This document shows positions 36,462-44,951 of a stretch of DNA of 64,000 nucleotides, in pieces. The stretch is from Bermanella sp034112325 (GTDB lineage Bacteria > Pseudomonadota > Gammaproteobacteria > Pseudomonadales > Oceanobacteraceae): assembly GCA_034112325.1 (NCBI GenBank), contig JAWUVO010000027.1, positions 1-64,000 of the forward strand, written 5' to 3'. Each line of letters starts with the position of its first letter. Position 1 is the stretch's first letter. Made by a program: the position numbers and the translations under genes. The notes below the pieces were generated by a model, which made no database searches, had not been told where the DNA came from, and saw nothing but the letters and a program-made list of their open reading frames with translations.

Positions 36462-37355
36462 CTAATGCAGCCCCTTGCCTGCTTTTGCACTTTCTAGAGG
36501 AAATAATTCATTAACATCTAGCTGAGTAAAGCTGTAATGCTGTCCACAAAATTGGCAGTCGGCACGAATTTTACTTTGCTCTTCGATAATATCTTGGCAC
36601 TGAACAAACCCTATATGTATCAGAGCTGTTGATAAGCGCTCTTTAGAACAGCTGCAACTGAATTGTAACGGCTCTTGGTCATACATCATTACTTTTTCTT
36701 CATTGTATAAACGATATAGTAATTCATTATTTTCTAAATGGAGTAATTCATCGCTGCGAACGGTACTGCCTAAATGCGTTAAACGATTCCAAGCATCTTC
36801 ATCTACTTTGAGTCCTTCTTGAATTTCTCCTAATTCAGGTAGTTCTTGCAGTAAAAAACCCGCCGCAACATGGTCTTCACAAGATAGCCAAATACGCGTA
36901 CCTAATTGCTCCGACTGCTTGAAGTATCCTTCCATACACTTGGCAATGTCGTCGCCCTCTAACGCCACAATACCTTGGTAACGCTGGCCTTTTTCTGGTT
37001 CCATGGTAATGACTAACTGCCCACTTGTACCTAGTAACTGACCCTCTGCAAGATTAATATCTAACTCGTCATCCATACGCGCTATGCCGCGTAGCTTTCC
37101 ATCATGAGAGGTTTCGGCAAGCAAGAATTTAAGCGGGCCGTTAGTTTGAATTTGCAGTGTTAATAAACCTTTAATTTTCACTGTGGCGCTAAGTAATGCC
37201 GCTGCAGCTAATAATTCTCCCAGTAATTTATTCACTGGCTCAGGATAATTTTGACGCTGAAATATGTCTTTAAGTGTTTGCTTTAAACCCACCAGCTCAC
37301 CTCGAACATGGGAGTTTGCAAAGGTGAATCGCTGTAAAGTGTCACTAGTGGCCAT
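36462..37355 (-). CDS. hslO: Redox-regulated chaperone Hsp33
   Basis: Cytosolic holdase activated by oxidative unfolding. The 297-residue product has the N-terminal substrate-binding core and a C-terminal zinc centre formed by the Cys pairs CSC (about 233-235) and CQFC (about 267-270). All four redox cysteines are present. It lies downstream of hslR on the same strand with about 58 bases between, a common gammaproteobacterial pair. Confidence 0.96.
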   Translation of the reverse strand: MATSDTLQRFTFANSHVRGELVGLKQTLKDIFQRQNYPEPVNKLLGELLAAAALLSATVKIKGLLTLQIQTNGPLKFLLAETSHDGKLRGIARMDDELDINLAEGQLLGTSGQLVITMEPEKGQRYQGIVALEGDDIAKCMEGYFKQSEQLGTRIWLSCEDHVAAGFLLQELPELGEIQEGLKVDEDAWNRLTHLGSTVRSDELLHLENNELLYRLYNEEKVMMYDQEPLQFSCSCSKERLSTALIHIGFVQCQDIIEEQSKIRADCQFCGQHYSFTQLDVNELFPLESAKAGKGLH

Positions 37356-37412
37356 AACTTACCTGACTATAAATATAAAAATTTAAATTAAATTCTAAAA
37401 AAAGATAGAAAA

Positions 37413-37823
37413 CTAAAGGTCGTTGTCATCACGAAATTTATGTATTTGACGACGCTCTTTTTTATTTGGCTTGTGGTCAAACAACGGATTTGCCTTACTG
37501 AATTTTCTTCGGCGCTCAGCTTCATCCATTCTTTGTTTAATACTCTCAGCGGTTTCTTCATACAATAATGCAGCCTCTGCGGCACCGCGACGTTGGTCAC
37601 TAATAACTTTAATGAGCACCGTTTTTTCTTCAAAACCTTGGCGTACTTTTAACTTAGCACCCAGCTCTACCACCTTACTAACTTTGCTTCGCTGGCCTTC
37701 GTATTGTACTTTTCCACCTTCGATTGCACTTTTAGCAGTTGCACGAGTTTTATAAAAACGTGCTGCCCAAAGCCATTTATCTAAGCGAATTTTAATCTCT
37801 TTACTGTTGTCTAGTTTGCTCAT
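37413..37823 (-). CDS. hslR: Ribosome-associated heat shock protein Hsp15
   Basis: A 136-residue basic RNA-binding protein with an N-terminal S4 domain (about residues 10-70: IRLDKWLWAARFYKTRATAK) and a Lys/Arg-rich C-terminal tail. Hsp15 binds free 50S subunits carrying a nascent chain and helps recycle them. Full length. Probably cotranscribed with hslO. Confidence 0.95.
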   Translation of the reverse strand: MSKLDNSKEIKIRLDKWLWAARFYKTRATAKSAIEGGKVQYEGQRSKVSKVVELGAKLKVRQGFEEKTVLIKVISDQRRGAAEAALLYEETAESIKQRMDEAERRRKFSKANPLFDHKPNKKERRQIHKFRDDNDL

Positions 37824-37901
37824 GCTGCTACTTTTTTAGTGACTTGTTAGCCGCTGTTTGCCACTTGTTGATAGGGGCATTTATACTTCGGGCTAAGCCG
37901 T

Positions 37902-38558
37902 TTAAATATTAGGCATTATATCTTTGAATTCATCTACACTTTTGAACTGGTCTAACTCACGCTTCTCTTTTTGACTGTCAGGCTGGCAAATACATAATAA
38001 ATGCTTAAAGCCAAATCGCTTTGCCGATTCTAACACAGCTAGACTGTCATCAATTAAAACAGTGCGTTCTATATCAAAGCCTTCGTCTGCTAAAAGATGA
38101 TTCCAAAAGGCCTGATCTTCTTTTGGGTAGCGATAATCATGAGAGCTAATTATGCGGTCAACCATTTTATCTAAACCTGTGTGGATCATTTTTAAGTCCA
38201 CACTATCTCGATGGGCATTAGTCACTATGACACTGCGCTTACCCGCTTGTTTTAGACTCGCTAAAAAATCAGGTACGTGGGGCCTAAATTGTATTTTATG
38301 AGCGATCTCATGCTTTATCTCAGCGATCGGCAGTTGCGTTAAGTCACTCCAATAATCTAAGCAGTACCATTCTAACTGGCCCACTTTTTCTTTCATTTGA
38401 TCTGTTAACGTGGCTAACGCCTGTGCTGCGCTCATGTTGTGATGATCTGCATACTTAACGGGTAAATGTTCTAACCAAAAGTAATTATCAAAGTGTAAAT
38501 CTAATAAAGTACCGTCCATATCTAATAAAACAGTATCTATGTCATTCCAATCGATCAT
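37902..38558 (-). CDS. yrfG: HAD-family GMP/IMP nucleotidase YrfG
   Basis: Haloacid-dehalogenase-superfamily phosphatase of 218 residues. Motif I is DMDGTLLDL (nucleophile Asp near residue 14), motif II is VTNAH, and the last acidic motif is LIDDSLAVLESA. E. coli YrfG dephosphorylates GMP and IMP; substrate here is inferred from that ortholog and from the neighbouring nudE and hslR, the same group as in E. coli and Pseudomonas. Confidence 0.92.
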   Translation of the reverse strand: MIDWNDIDTVLLDMDGTLLDLHFDNYFWLEHLPVKYADHHNMSAAQALATLTDQMKEKVGQLEWYCLDYWSDLTQLPIAEIKHEIAHKIQFRPHVPDFLASLKQAGKRSVIVTNAHRDSVDLKMIHTGLDKMVDRIISSHDYRYPKEDQAFWNHLLADEGFDIERTVLIDDSLAVLESAKRFGFKHLLCICQPDSQKEKRELDQFKSVDEFKDIMPNI

Positions 38559-38619
38559 TTAGGTAGCGCCTTTTATCGTTCACACTTATGCTATTGCAGT
38601 TAATTATAGTTGGATTACC

Positions 38620-39168
38620 ATGAGCCAGAAACCAGAAATATTAAATTCGCACATTGTTGCGCAAAGTCGCTTGTTTAAAATCGAATCATTAGAGCTAAGA
38701 TTTTCAAACGGTGTAGAGCGAACATACGAACGCTTAGTACCCGGTGGGTCTGGAGCCGTTATGATGGTACCTATTAACAAAAACAACGAAGTACTACTGA
38801 TTAAAGAGTACGGCGTAGGTATCGAGGATTATACCCTAACTTTGCCAAAAGGCGCCGTGGATTTAGGTGAAACATTAGAACATGCCGCCAACAGAGAGCT
38901 GCAAGAAGAGATCTGTTATGGGGCGCACAAACTTCATCACCTTAAAAAGCTCAGCTTATCGCCTAGCTATATGAAAAGTGGAATTGATGTATATGTTGCG
39001 CTAGACCTATATGAGTCTTCGCTGGAAGGCGACGAGCCAGAACCTTTAGAAGTGGTGACCTGGCCTTTAGATAATATAGATGAACTTGTCTTGCGTAATG
39101 ACGTAACAGAGGGCCGCGCCATTGCGGCTCTATATCTAGCCAAAGCTTGGCTAAATGCTCAAAATTAA
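38620..39168 (+). CDS. nudE: ADP compounds hydrolase NudE (Nudix)
   Basis: A 182-residue Nudix hydrolase acting on ADP-ribose, Ap3A or NADH in the characterised E. coli enzyme. The Nudix box GAVDLGETLEHAANRELQEE is nearly canonical with all catalytic Glu residues. The Gly that normally follows EE-x is replaced by Cys99 (EEICY), a mild deviation. It starts divergently from yrfG and is followed 19 bases later by cysQ, as in many gammaproteobacteria. Confidence 0.92.
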   Translation: MSQKPEILNSHIVAQSRLFKIESLELRFSNGVERTYERLVPGGSGAVMMVPINKNNEVLLIKEYGVGIEDYTLTLPKGAVDLGETLEHAANRELQEEICYGAHKLHHLKKLSLSPSYMKSGIDVYVALDLYESSLEGDEPEPLEVVTWPLDNIDELVLRNDVTEGRAIAALYLAKAWLNAQN

Positions 39169-39187
39169 TAATAAATAAGGAGCGACT

Positions 39188-40003
39188 ATGCAACCTAAGT
39201 ATGCCGATGTAATTGCACTTGCTAAGCAGGCCGGTGATGCGATTTTAGATATTTATAATCGCAGCGAATACACCGTTATTGAAAAAGCAGACGAAAGCCC
39301 TTTAACAGATGCAGATTTGGCCGCCCACAATATATTAATGACAGGCCTGAAGTCTATTTTAGACCTACCAATTATTAGTGAAGAGTCTGACCTACCACCT
39401 AAAAAAGACAGGGACAGCTGGCAGCAGTTCTGGCTTATAGATCCTTTAGATGGCACCAAAGAATTCATCGATCGAAACGGCGAATTCACGATAAATATTG
39501 CGCTAATATCTAATCACGAGCCTGTTTTTGGACTTATATATGCCCCAGTGACTGATGAGGTCTTTTATGGTGGTGACGGAAAAGCCTACTGCATTAAAGG
39601 CCAGCAAGCTCCAGTTCGACTAAAAGCCAGTAATCCCAGCTTACAAATTAGAGAGGGCAAGCAAATTCGAATTTTTGGCAGTCGTCGACATGCCACCGAC
39701 GAGGTTAAGCGTCTGCGCGAACATCTTATTGAACGCCTAGCACCAACCGAACTTATATCGGTAGGCAGCGCATTAAAACTGGCATACTTAGCTGACGGCC
39801 AAGCTGAATTATATCCAAGGTACGGTAATGTTAGCGAATGGGATATTGCGGCTGGTCACGCAATTTTACGCTGCGTGGGCGGTGACATCCTTACACTGCA
39901 ATATGAGCCAATGAAGTACGGACATAAACCCAGCATGATTGTTCCTGGATTTTTTGCCATAGGCTGTCTTGAGTATGATTGGCGGCCTTTTTTATTAACT
40001 TAA
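39188..40003 (+). CDS. cysQ: 3'(2'),5'-bisphosphate nucleotidase CysQ
   Basis: Inositol-monophosphatase-fold enzyme removing the 3'-phosphate from PAP and PAPS, protecting sulfate assimilation. The 271-residue product has the metal motifs ISEESD, IDPLDGTKEFIDR and WDIAAGHAILR. GGAG lies 6 bases before the ATG. Second gene of the nudE-cysQ pair. Confidence 0.96.
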   Translation: MQPKYADVIALAKQAGDAILDIYNRSEYTVIEKADESPLTDADLAAHNILMTGLKSILDLPIISEESDLPPKKDRDSWQQFWLIDPLDGTKEFIDRNGEFTINIALISNHEPVFGLIYAPVTDEVFYGGDGKAYCIKGQQAPVRLKASNPSLQIREGKQIRIFGSRRHATDEVKRLREHLIERLAPTELISVGSALKLAYLADGQAELYPRYGNVSEWDIAAGHAILRCVGGDILTLQYEPMKYGHKPSMIVPGFFAIGCLEYDWRPFLLT

Positions 40004-40195
40004 ATTATTATTCTTACAATAAGTATTTAGTCATCTTAATAGCCATAGGTTAATAACAATTGGGAATGAAACTGGCCGAACTGCATTGCTTTAGGCCAGC
40101 TGCAACATAAAAAACTTAAGTGCCATTGTTTTTGTCATTAGACTTTAATTTTTCATTCGAAAACAATGCTAGAACCGCCTCACAAAATTAATTTT

Positions 40196-40216
40196 TTTGA
40201 CTAGACTTAAGTCAAA
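40196..40216. promoter_or_regulatory. Dyad upstream of the small helical protein gene
   Basis: TTTGACT (40196-40202) and AGTCAAA (40210-40216) form an inverted repeat overlapping a perfect 10-base palindrome GACTTAAGTC (40204-40213). TTGACT also resembles a -35 hexamer, though a matching -10 is not clear before the ATG at 40237. Operator role is inference. Confidence 0.35.
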
Positions 40217-40236
40217 CAAAGACAAGTGAGCGGATC

Positions 40237-40449
40237 ATGACCTATAGTATCCACCCTAAGATTCATCGCTTAAACCATGAAATTAAAACCTTAGAGAGAC
40301 TTTCAACCAGTGCCCGCCAGCGCATTGGTATGTCTAACCCTGCGGTACTTCAAAATTACAAAGAGATGATTGAAGTTCGTAAAGAGTTAATTGAAATGCT
40401 GCACAAAAAACACAAACTATATATGCAGCAAAGATTAGCCGCTAATTAA
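40237..40449 (+). CDS. Small helical coiled-coil protein, unknown
   Basis: A 70-residue charged, almost entirely helical protein (heptad-like Leu/Ile spacing through HRLNHEIKTLERLS and IEVRKELIEMLHKKHK). GAGCGG precedes the ATG by a few bases and a strong terminator follows directly, so it looks like a free-standing expressed gene. I cannot place it in a family with confidence; it recalls small DUF465/SlyX-type coiled coils only in size and composition. Confidence 0.7.
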   Translation: MTYSIHPKIHRLNHEIKTLERLSTSARQRIGMSNPAVLQNYKEMIEVRKELIEMLHKKHKLYMQQRLAAN

Positions 40450-40483
40450 TAAAAAATGCAGTACCACCAATACCCTAGGTGTT

Positions 40484-40512
40484 AAAAGGGCGCTATACGC
40501 GCCCTTTTTTTT
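40484..40512 (+). terminator. Intrinsic terminator of the small helical protein gene
   Basis: AAAAGGGCGC (40484-40493) pairs with GCGCCCTTTT (40499-40508) around a 5-base loop, with eight T in all from 40505. Strong on the plus strand, and the A run makes it usable for the minus-strand globin gene as well. Confidence 0.92.
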
Positions 40513-40541
40513 ACTCTAAGTTTTAATAGTCACTGTTTTGG

Positions 40542-40979
40542 CTAGCGCGTACTAGGCTTAGGAAAGTCCCTAATACCCTCTGTTGAATAACGCATTTCGC
40601 AGTCATCAATTGATTCTTTTACCACTCTCTTTTTAAAGGTATCTTCTACCTTCAACCATAAATCAACCATACTTGGATCGGCGCTAACTTCTTTAAAAGC
40701 CTGCTTTAAAAAATTTTGACGAGCCTGATAAACTTCTTCTGTAATATTTATATGCTTATGACCACTGGGTGGTGTTTTTCCACCGTATTGATTATAGCCG
40801 CCTAGGGCTGCCTGCATAAAATCAACTTGCTGAGATTCTATATGTTCGCGGGGAATTCCCTCAAAAAACTGCCTCAACCAAGGGTCTGCATAAATTTTAT
40901 CATAAAAACAATTGGTCACTCGCTGTACTGCCGCGCGGCCACCCATAGCTTCAAACTGGAGTGCTTTATCTGGTGTCAT
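40542..40979 (-). CDS. Truncated haemoglobin (group 1 type)
   Basis: A 145-residue 2-on-2 globin. Helix B carries Phe-Tyr (CFYDKIY) with Tyr in the usual B10 ligand-stabilising position. The proximal His lies in the PPSGHKHINIT segment near residue 75. Truncated globins bind O2 or NO and function in detoxification or sensing. It is followed upstream on the same strand by a receiver protein and a GGDEF cyclase, so a gas-linked signalling role is possible. The C-terminal ~15 residues are an extra polar tail. Confidence 0.88.
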   Translation of the reverse strand: MTPDKALQFEAMGGRAAVQRVTNCFYDKIYADPWLRQFFEGIPREHIESQQVDFMQAALGGYNQYGGKTPPSGHKHINITEEVYQARQNFLKQAFKEVSADPSMVDLWLKVEDTFKKRVVKESIDDCEMRYSTEGIRDFPKPSTR

Positions 40980-41003
40980 ATTAACTTCTTAGCAATATTT
41001 AAA

Positions 41004-41366
41004 TTAACCAACCGTTCGTGCAACCGCGGCCAATAAACGTTCTTTATCAATCGGCTTAGCAATCCAACCGGTTGCACCAACCCCTTCAGCTTTTTGTTTT
41101 TTATATTCAGCTGTTTCAGTTGAAATAACTAAAATCGGCTTAATTTTGTACCCTTCGATTTTACGAAGACTACTAACTAAAGTCATACCGTCCATTTCAG
41201 GCATTATTAGATCGGTAATCACTAGGTCTACGGTGTGACTTTTAGCCCACTCCAACGCTTCTTTACCATTCTCTTTGACAAAAACAGTATGCCCTGCGCC
41301 TTCAAGCACTACCTGCATAAGACTGCGCATGGCTAAACTATCGTCTACCGCTAAAATACTGGCCAT
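41004..41366 (-). CDS. Single-domain response regulator (CheY-like)
   Basis: A stand-alone receiver of about 120 residues: acidic pair DD near the N-terminus (LAVDDSLAMRS), phospho-acceptor Asp in LVITDLIMPEMDG, conserved Thr/Ser in ISTET and Lys in IAKPID. I start at ATG 41366, where AGGAAG lies at good spacing; the frame is open further upstream. No output domain, so it acts by protein contact. PilT/chemotaxis-type receivers look like this. No kinase is adjacent. Confidence 0.9.
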   Translation of the reverse strand: MASILAVDDSLAMRSLMQVVLEGAGHTVFVKENGKEALEWAKSHTVDLVITDLIMPEMDGMTLVSSLRKIEGYKIKPILVISTETAEYKKQKAEGVGATGWIAKPIDKERLLAAVARTVG

Positions 41367-41463
41367 TTTGCTTCCTAATATTCTAAGGCTAATCAATTTA
41401 ACGCCTTAATGAGAGCATAGATCAGGTGCACTAAAAGTGGGATTTTTTAGCTCAGAATAACGT

Positions 41464-42576
41464 TTATTTCGCTAGCTCAACCCGGTTTCGACCTTTGCTT
41501 TTGGCTTTATATAGGGCTTTGTCAGCCCGAGATAATACTTCATGAAAAGGCTCTGACCCTTTTTGTCTAGCCAAGCCAAAACTGGCGGTAATATGTAATG
41601 GTTTACGCTGACTGCCTTTGCCTTTTTGGCTTTTAGAACGCTCTTGGCTTTTTGGATACAACGGATATTGCTCTAACTTATCGCGGGTCTCTTCTAAATA
41701 ACGTGACACATCTACGCTGTCGCTATTTGAAAAAATTAATACAAATTCTTCTCCACCGTAACGATAGGCATGAGCTTTTGTAGTTTTACTTAATAAATTA
41801 GCCACCATCTTCAAGACATCGTCGCCCACCTGATGCCCATGATTATCATTAAATTGTTTAAAATGATCCACATCAGCCATGGCTAAAAAGTATTGCTTAC
41901 CTTGAGTTTTCAACTTAAATTCCATGGCTCTGCGACCCGGTATGCCAGTTAATTCATCGATAAACGCCATGGCATAACCATCCACTGTTAGGGTAAATAA
42001 TACCGCTAATGCCACCCACAATAAGACATGATCTTGCTCAGCCCATCCCAGTGGATAAACCCAAACCCCTAACATTGGCCACAGCGCCGCCCAACGACCA
42101 TGACGCTGCCAGTAAATTGCAAAACTGACACACGCACCAATTAAAACAAGTCCCGCCCAAAATATGAATTGACCGTTGTATGCCAGAATTTCTTCAGGGA
42201 ATGAAACAAGGTTAAAGCCGAGCAGAACCACCCCAAGCAATAACCCATAATTGAGCAGATGAATATTGTGCAGCCAAGGGCGCTGGTTCCATTGAAAATT
42301 AATAATGGCCAGATAAACAAGCACCGCTTCTAATAAAAATGGCGCTGAAGTGTCAAATCCAAACGTCCAAGTATTTGGTAAGACCAAAAGAACCACAGGT
42401 AATAACGCAAATATAGTCTGCTGAAGTAATAATAAATAACAACGGGCAATACTAAAAACCAGCATCCCAATAATTAAGTAGGTTGGAGTTGCCGCTTCCT
42501 GAGTTGGCAGAAAATGTAATGCAAGCAGCATAATTAAAGGTACGGCAATGTTTAATATCGCCAAACGCAACTTCAT
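41464..42576 (-). CDS. Membrane-bound diguanylate cyclase (GGDEF)
   Basis: A 370-residue protein with about six to seven hydrophobic helices (about residues 5-205) and a C-terminal GGDEF domain (about 210-370). The active-site motif is GGEEF (YRYGGEEFVLIF) and the Mg/substrate site ADVDHFKQFND is intact, so c-di-GMP synthesis is expected. No RxxD inhibitory site is evident just before the active site. The MshE ATPase in this window is a plausible, but unproven, c-di-GMP target. Confidence 0.92.
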   Translation of the reverse strand: MKLRLAILNIAVPLIMLLALHFLPTQEAATPTYLIIGMLVFSIARCYLLLLQQTIFALLPVVLLVLPNTWTFGFDTSAPFLLEAVLVYLAIINFQWNQRPWLHNIHLLNYGLLLGVVLLGFNLVSFPEEILAYNGQFIFWAGLVLIGACVSFAIYWQRHGRWAALWPMLGVWVYPLGWAEQDHVLLWVALAVLFTLTVDGYAMAFIDELTGIPGRRAMEFKLKTQGKQYFLAMADVDHFKQFNDNHGHQVGDDVLKMVANLLSKTTKAHAYRYGGEEFVLIFSNSDSVDVSRYLEETRDKLEQYPLYPKSQERSKSQKGKGSQRKPLHITASFGLARQKGSEPFHEVLSRADKALYKAKSKGRNRVELAK

Positions 42577-42650
42577 AAATAATCCAAATTAGTATTATGA
42601 AATCAGTATAGCTGCATATTTGAAGGATGGAGGTGGCCTGATAATAGTAA

Positions 42651-43358
42651 CTAGGCTACAAAGGGTAAGACAAAGGCGCAAAGGATGCCCATAAAGCTCA
42701 TACTTAATGCGGCAAATGCCCCTTGTTCGCTACCAAACTCTAACGCTTTAGATGTGCCCACTGCATGCGCGCATATACCCAGTGCACAACCCTGAGCGGG
42801 GGCCGAATGAATATTAAAAAGCTTAAATAACCACGGTGCCATAATGGCTCCAAAAATACCTGTGAACATAATAATGGCTGCCGCCAAAGCGCCTAATCCA
42901 TTTATTTCTGGGGTAATTTTCAATCCAAATGCGGTGGTTACCGATTTTGTCCACATGGAATTAACCGTTAATTCTGAGCCACCCATTGCCGCTAATATAC
43001 CCACAGCAATCAAAATCGTTAATCCACCGCCTAAAATATTACTCACCACAAACGGTAACCAATATTTTTTAAGTGAAGCTAAGTTCTCATAAAGTGGAAT
43101 AGCCAATGCAACAATCACAGGGCCTAAAAATTGACTAATAAGTTGCGCACTTTGCATATAACGGTCAAAGCTAAGGTCGGTAAACAGCACCACTAAACAC
43201 AAGCTTACAACGCTCACCATAACTGGATGTAAAAATGGCTGATGGGCACTTTTTCGAAACATCCATAGGCCCAACTGAAAGCTCATTAAGGTTAAAAACA
43301 AACCTAAGTAAGGGCTTTGCCAAACGCTGTTAATGGCGCTACTCCAGTCTAAGGTCAT
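42651..43358 (-). CDS. lrgB: LrgB/CidB family membrane protein
   Basis: A 235-residue polytopic membrane protein of the LrgB family. The end segment CALGICAHAVGTSKALEFG and the preceding FGLKITPEINGLGALAAAIIM are family hallmarks. LrgAB pairs are described as murein-hydrolase modulators and in some bacteria as pyruvate or metabolite transporters. The start overlaps the LrgA stop by 4 bases. Confidence 0.93.
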   Translation of the reverse strand: MTLDWSSAINSVWQSPYLGLFLTLMSFQLGLWMFRKSAHQPFLHPVMVSVVSLCLVVLFTDLSFDRYMQSAQLISQFLGPVIVALAIPLYENLASLKKYWLPFVVSNILGGGLTILIAVGILAAMGGSELTVNSMWTKSVTTAFGLKITPEINGLGALAAAIIMFTGIFGAIMAPWLFKLFNIHSAPAQGCALGICAHAVGTSKALEFGSEQGAFAALSMSFMGILCAFVLPFVA

Positions 43359-43765
43359 GAGTTATGGTCCTTGTTTTGACTGGCGTTTAGCTGATTTTTA
43401 ATAAGCCTCTGGGCTAACAATCCACAAACCGGAATACCCACTATTAAGCTGACTAAAATAGCCGTTAGCAATGCAAAACCTTGCTGCTCTATAATGCCCA
43501 TAAAGTTCACGATACCCACCGAGGCTGGAACAATGAACAAAGGCAGGTAGGGTAAAATACCATTACTGCTAGTTTTCAGGTCGGTACTAATCCCCCCCTT
43601 TATTAATAACGTAATGAACAACAGTATCATGCCTAAAACTGACCCTGGAACAGGCCAAGATAAAAGGTTGGCAACAAACTCGCCAATGAGCAAATACATC
43701 AAAAGAATAATTAAACCGTATAGCATGTCATTTTTTAACCAATTTAATAAAGGTACTCGCCACAT
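43355..43765 (-). CDS. lrgA: LrgA/CidA family holin-like membrane protein
   Basis: A small hydrophobic protein with four predicted membrane helices. LSWPVPGSVLGMILLF is the LrgA/CidA signature. The frame is open from a TTG at 43789 without a ribosome binding site; I use ATG 43765, and ATG 43726 (MLYGLIILLMYLL) is equally compatible with homologs. Partner of LrgB by 4-base overlap. The upstream side faces the hemC promoter region. Confidence 0.88.
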   Translation of the reverse strand: MWRVPLLNWLKNDMLYGLIILLMYLLIGEFVANLLSWPVPGSVLGMILLFITLLIKGGISTDLKTSSNGILPYLPLFIVPASVGIVNFMGIIEQQGFALLTAILVSLIVGIPVCGLLAQRLIKNQLNASQNKDHNS

Positions 43766-43791
43766 AAGGGATGGCGGATTGTGTCCCAAAG

Positions 43792-43826
43792 TTATTCACT
43801 AGGTTATCCACAGGTAGTGTGGGTAA
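43792..43826. promoter_or_regulatory. Cluster of DnaA-box-like sequences upstream of hemC
   Basis: TTATCCACA at 43804-43812 is a perfect DnaA box. TTATTCACT (43792-43800) and, on the other strand, TTACCCACA (43818-43826) are near matches. Three sites within 35 bases in the divergent lrgA/hemC gap suggest a DnaA-controlled promoter or titration site. Function is inference. Confidence 0.45.
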
Positions 43827-43938
43827 CTTGAAGTGTTTTGGGCTCTGTAAGTATTTAGGCGAGCAGTTTAACAGTTCATGATCAAATATTTTAAACATTC
43901 TGCTATTATGGTTTCAATTCAAAAAATCTGTGATCTAT

Positions 43939-44892
43939 ATGTCTGCAAAGCAAGCAAAAACTCATGTTCTACGTATCGCCACTCGTAAAAGCAAACTGGC
44001 GTTATGGCAAGCTGAATATGTAAAAGCTGAACTGAAAAAGTTCCATCCTGAAGTAACCGTAGAACTTGTCACGTTTACCACTCAGGGTGATAAAATTCTC
44101 GATACGCCATTAGCTAAAATTGGCGGTAAAGGCTTGTTTGTAAAAGAATTGGAAGCCGCCATGTTAGATGGACGCGCCGATATTGCCGTACACAGCATGA
44201 AAGATGTACCAATGGAATTTCCAGAAGGTTTAGGATTAGAAGTAATTTGTCCTAGGGAAAACCCCACTGATGCATTTGTTTCAAACACTTACAAAGCGTT
44301 TGAAGATTTGCCGCAAGGCGCTCATGTAGGTACCTCTAGCCTACGCCGTCAGTGTCAGTTATTAGCCGCGCGCCCCGATCTTAAAATCACCAGTCTACGT
44401 GGCAATGTACAAACACGTCTGGGAAAACTAGATAACGGCGATTACGACGCTATTATTTTAGCCAGCGCAGGCTTGATCCGCTTAGAATTAAGAGACCGCA
44501 TTGCTCAATACATTGATGACACCGTTAGCTTGCCAGCAGGTGGCCAAGGAGCGGTTGGCATTGAATGCCGAAATGAAGATGAACACACCAAAGCATTGTT
44601 AGCCTGCCTGCATCACGCAGACACTGCCAGTCGTGTTTTGGCTGAACGCGCATTAAACCGTCGTTTAGAAGGTGGCTGCCAAGTACCAATTGCATGTTAT
44701 GCCACGCTTGATGGCGACCAATTGCACCTTAGAGGTCTAGTGGGAAGTGAAGACGGTTCAGAGATTATTCGGGCTGAATCTAGTGGACCAGCAAATAGCT
44801 GCGAGCAACTAGGCATTAAAGTAGCCGAACAATTATTAGCCAAAGGGGCTGGCCGCATATTGAGTGAAGTATATGGCCGTAACATCGAGTAA
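43939..44892 (+). CDS. hemC: Porphobilinogen deaminase (hydroxymethylbilane synthase)
   Basis: Joins four porphobilinogens into hydroxymethylbilane on a dipyrromethane cofactor. The cofactor Cys is seen in RRLEGGCQVPIACYA near the C-terminal third. Substrate-contact arginines are in TSSLRRQCQL and SLRGNVQTRLGKL. An in-frame GTG at 43930 precedes the ATG at 43939 used here; neither has a clear Shine-Dalgarno. First gene of hemC-hemD-hemX-hemY. Confidence 0.97.
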   Translation: MSAKQAKTHVLRIATRKSKLALWQAEYVKAELKKFHPEVTVELVTFTTQGDKILDTPLAKIGGKGLFVKELEAAMLDGRADIAVHSMKDVPMEFPEGLGLEVICPRENPTDAFVSNTYKAFEDLPQGAHVGTSSLRRQCQLLAARPDLKITSLRGNVQTRLGKLDNGDYDAIILASAGLIRLELRDRIAQYIDDTVSLPAGGQGAVGIECRNEDEHTKALLACLHHADTASRVLAERALNRRLEGGCQVPIACYATLDGDQLHLRGLVGSEDGSEIIRAESSGPANSCEQLGIKVAEQLLAKGAGRILSEVYGRNIE

Positions 44893-44951
44893 TAATCGTG
44901 TTATAAAATACACCTTTGGTGCACTAAAAACCCCTAGGGCGGCAGCTAATT

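Noticed and set aside
37388..37633. Alternative minus-strand frame within hslR
   Set aside because: It is a different frame of the same strand inside hslR, which has a full S4 domain; no frameshift is indicated.
40072..40099. CTGGCC...GGCCAG inverted repeat after cysQ
   Set aside because: Only six base pairs with a 16-base loop and no T run; too weak to call a terminator.
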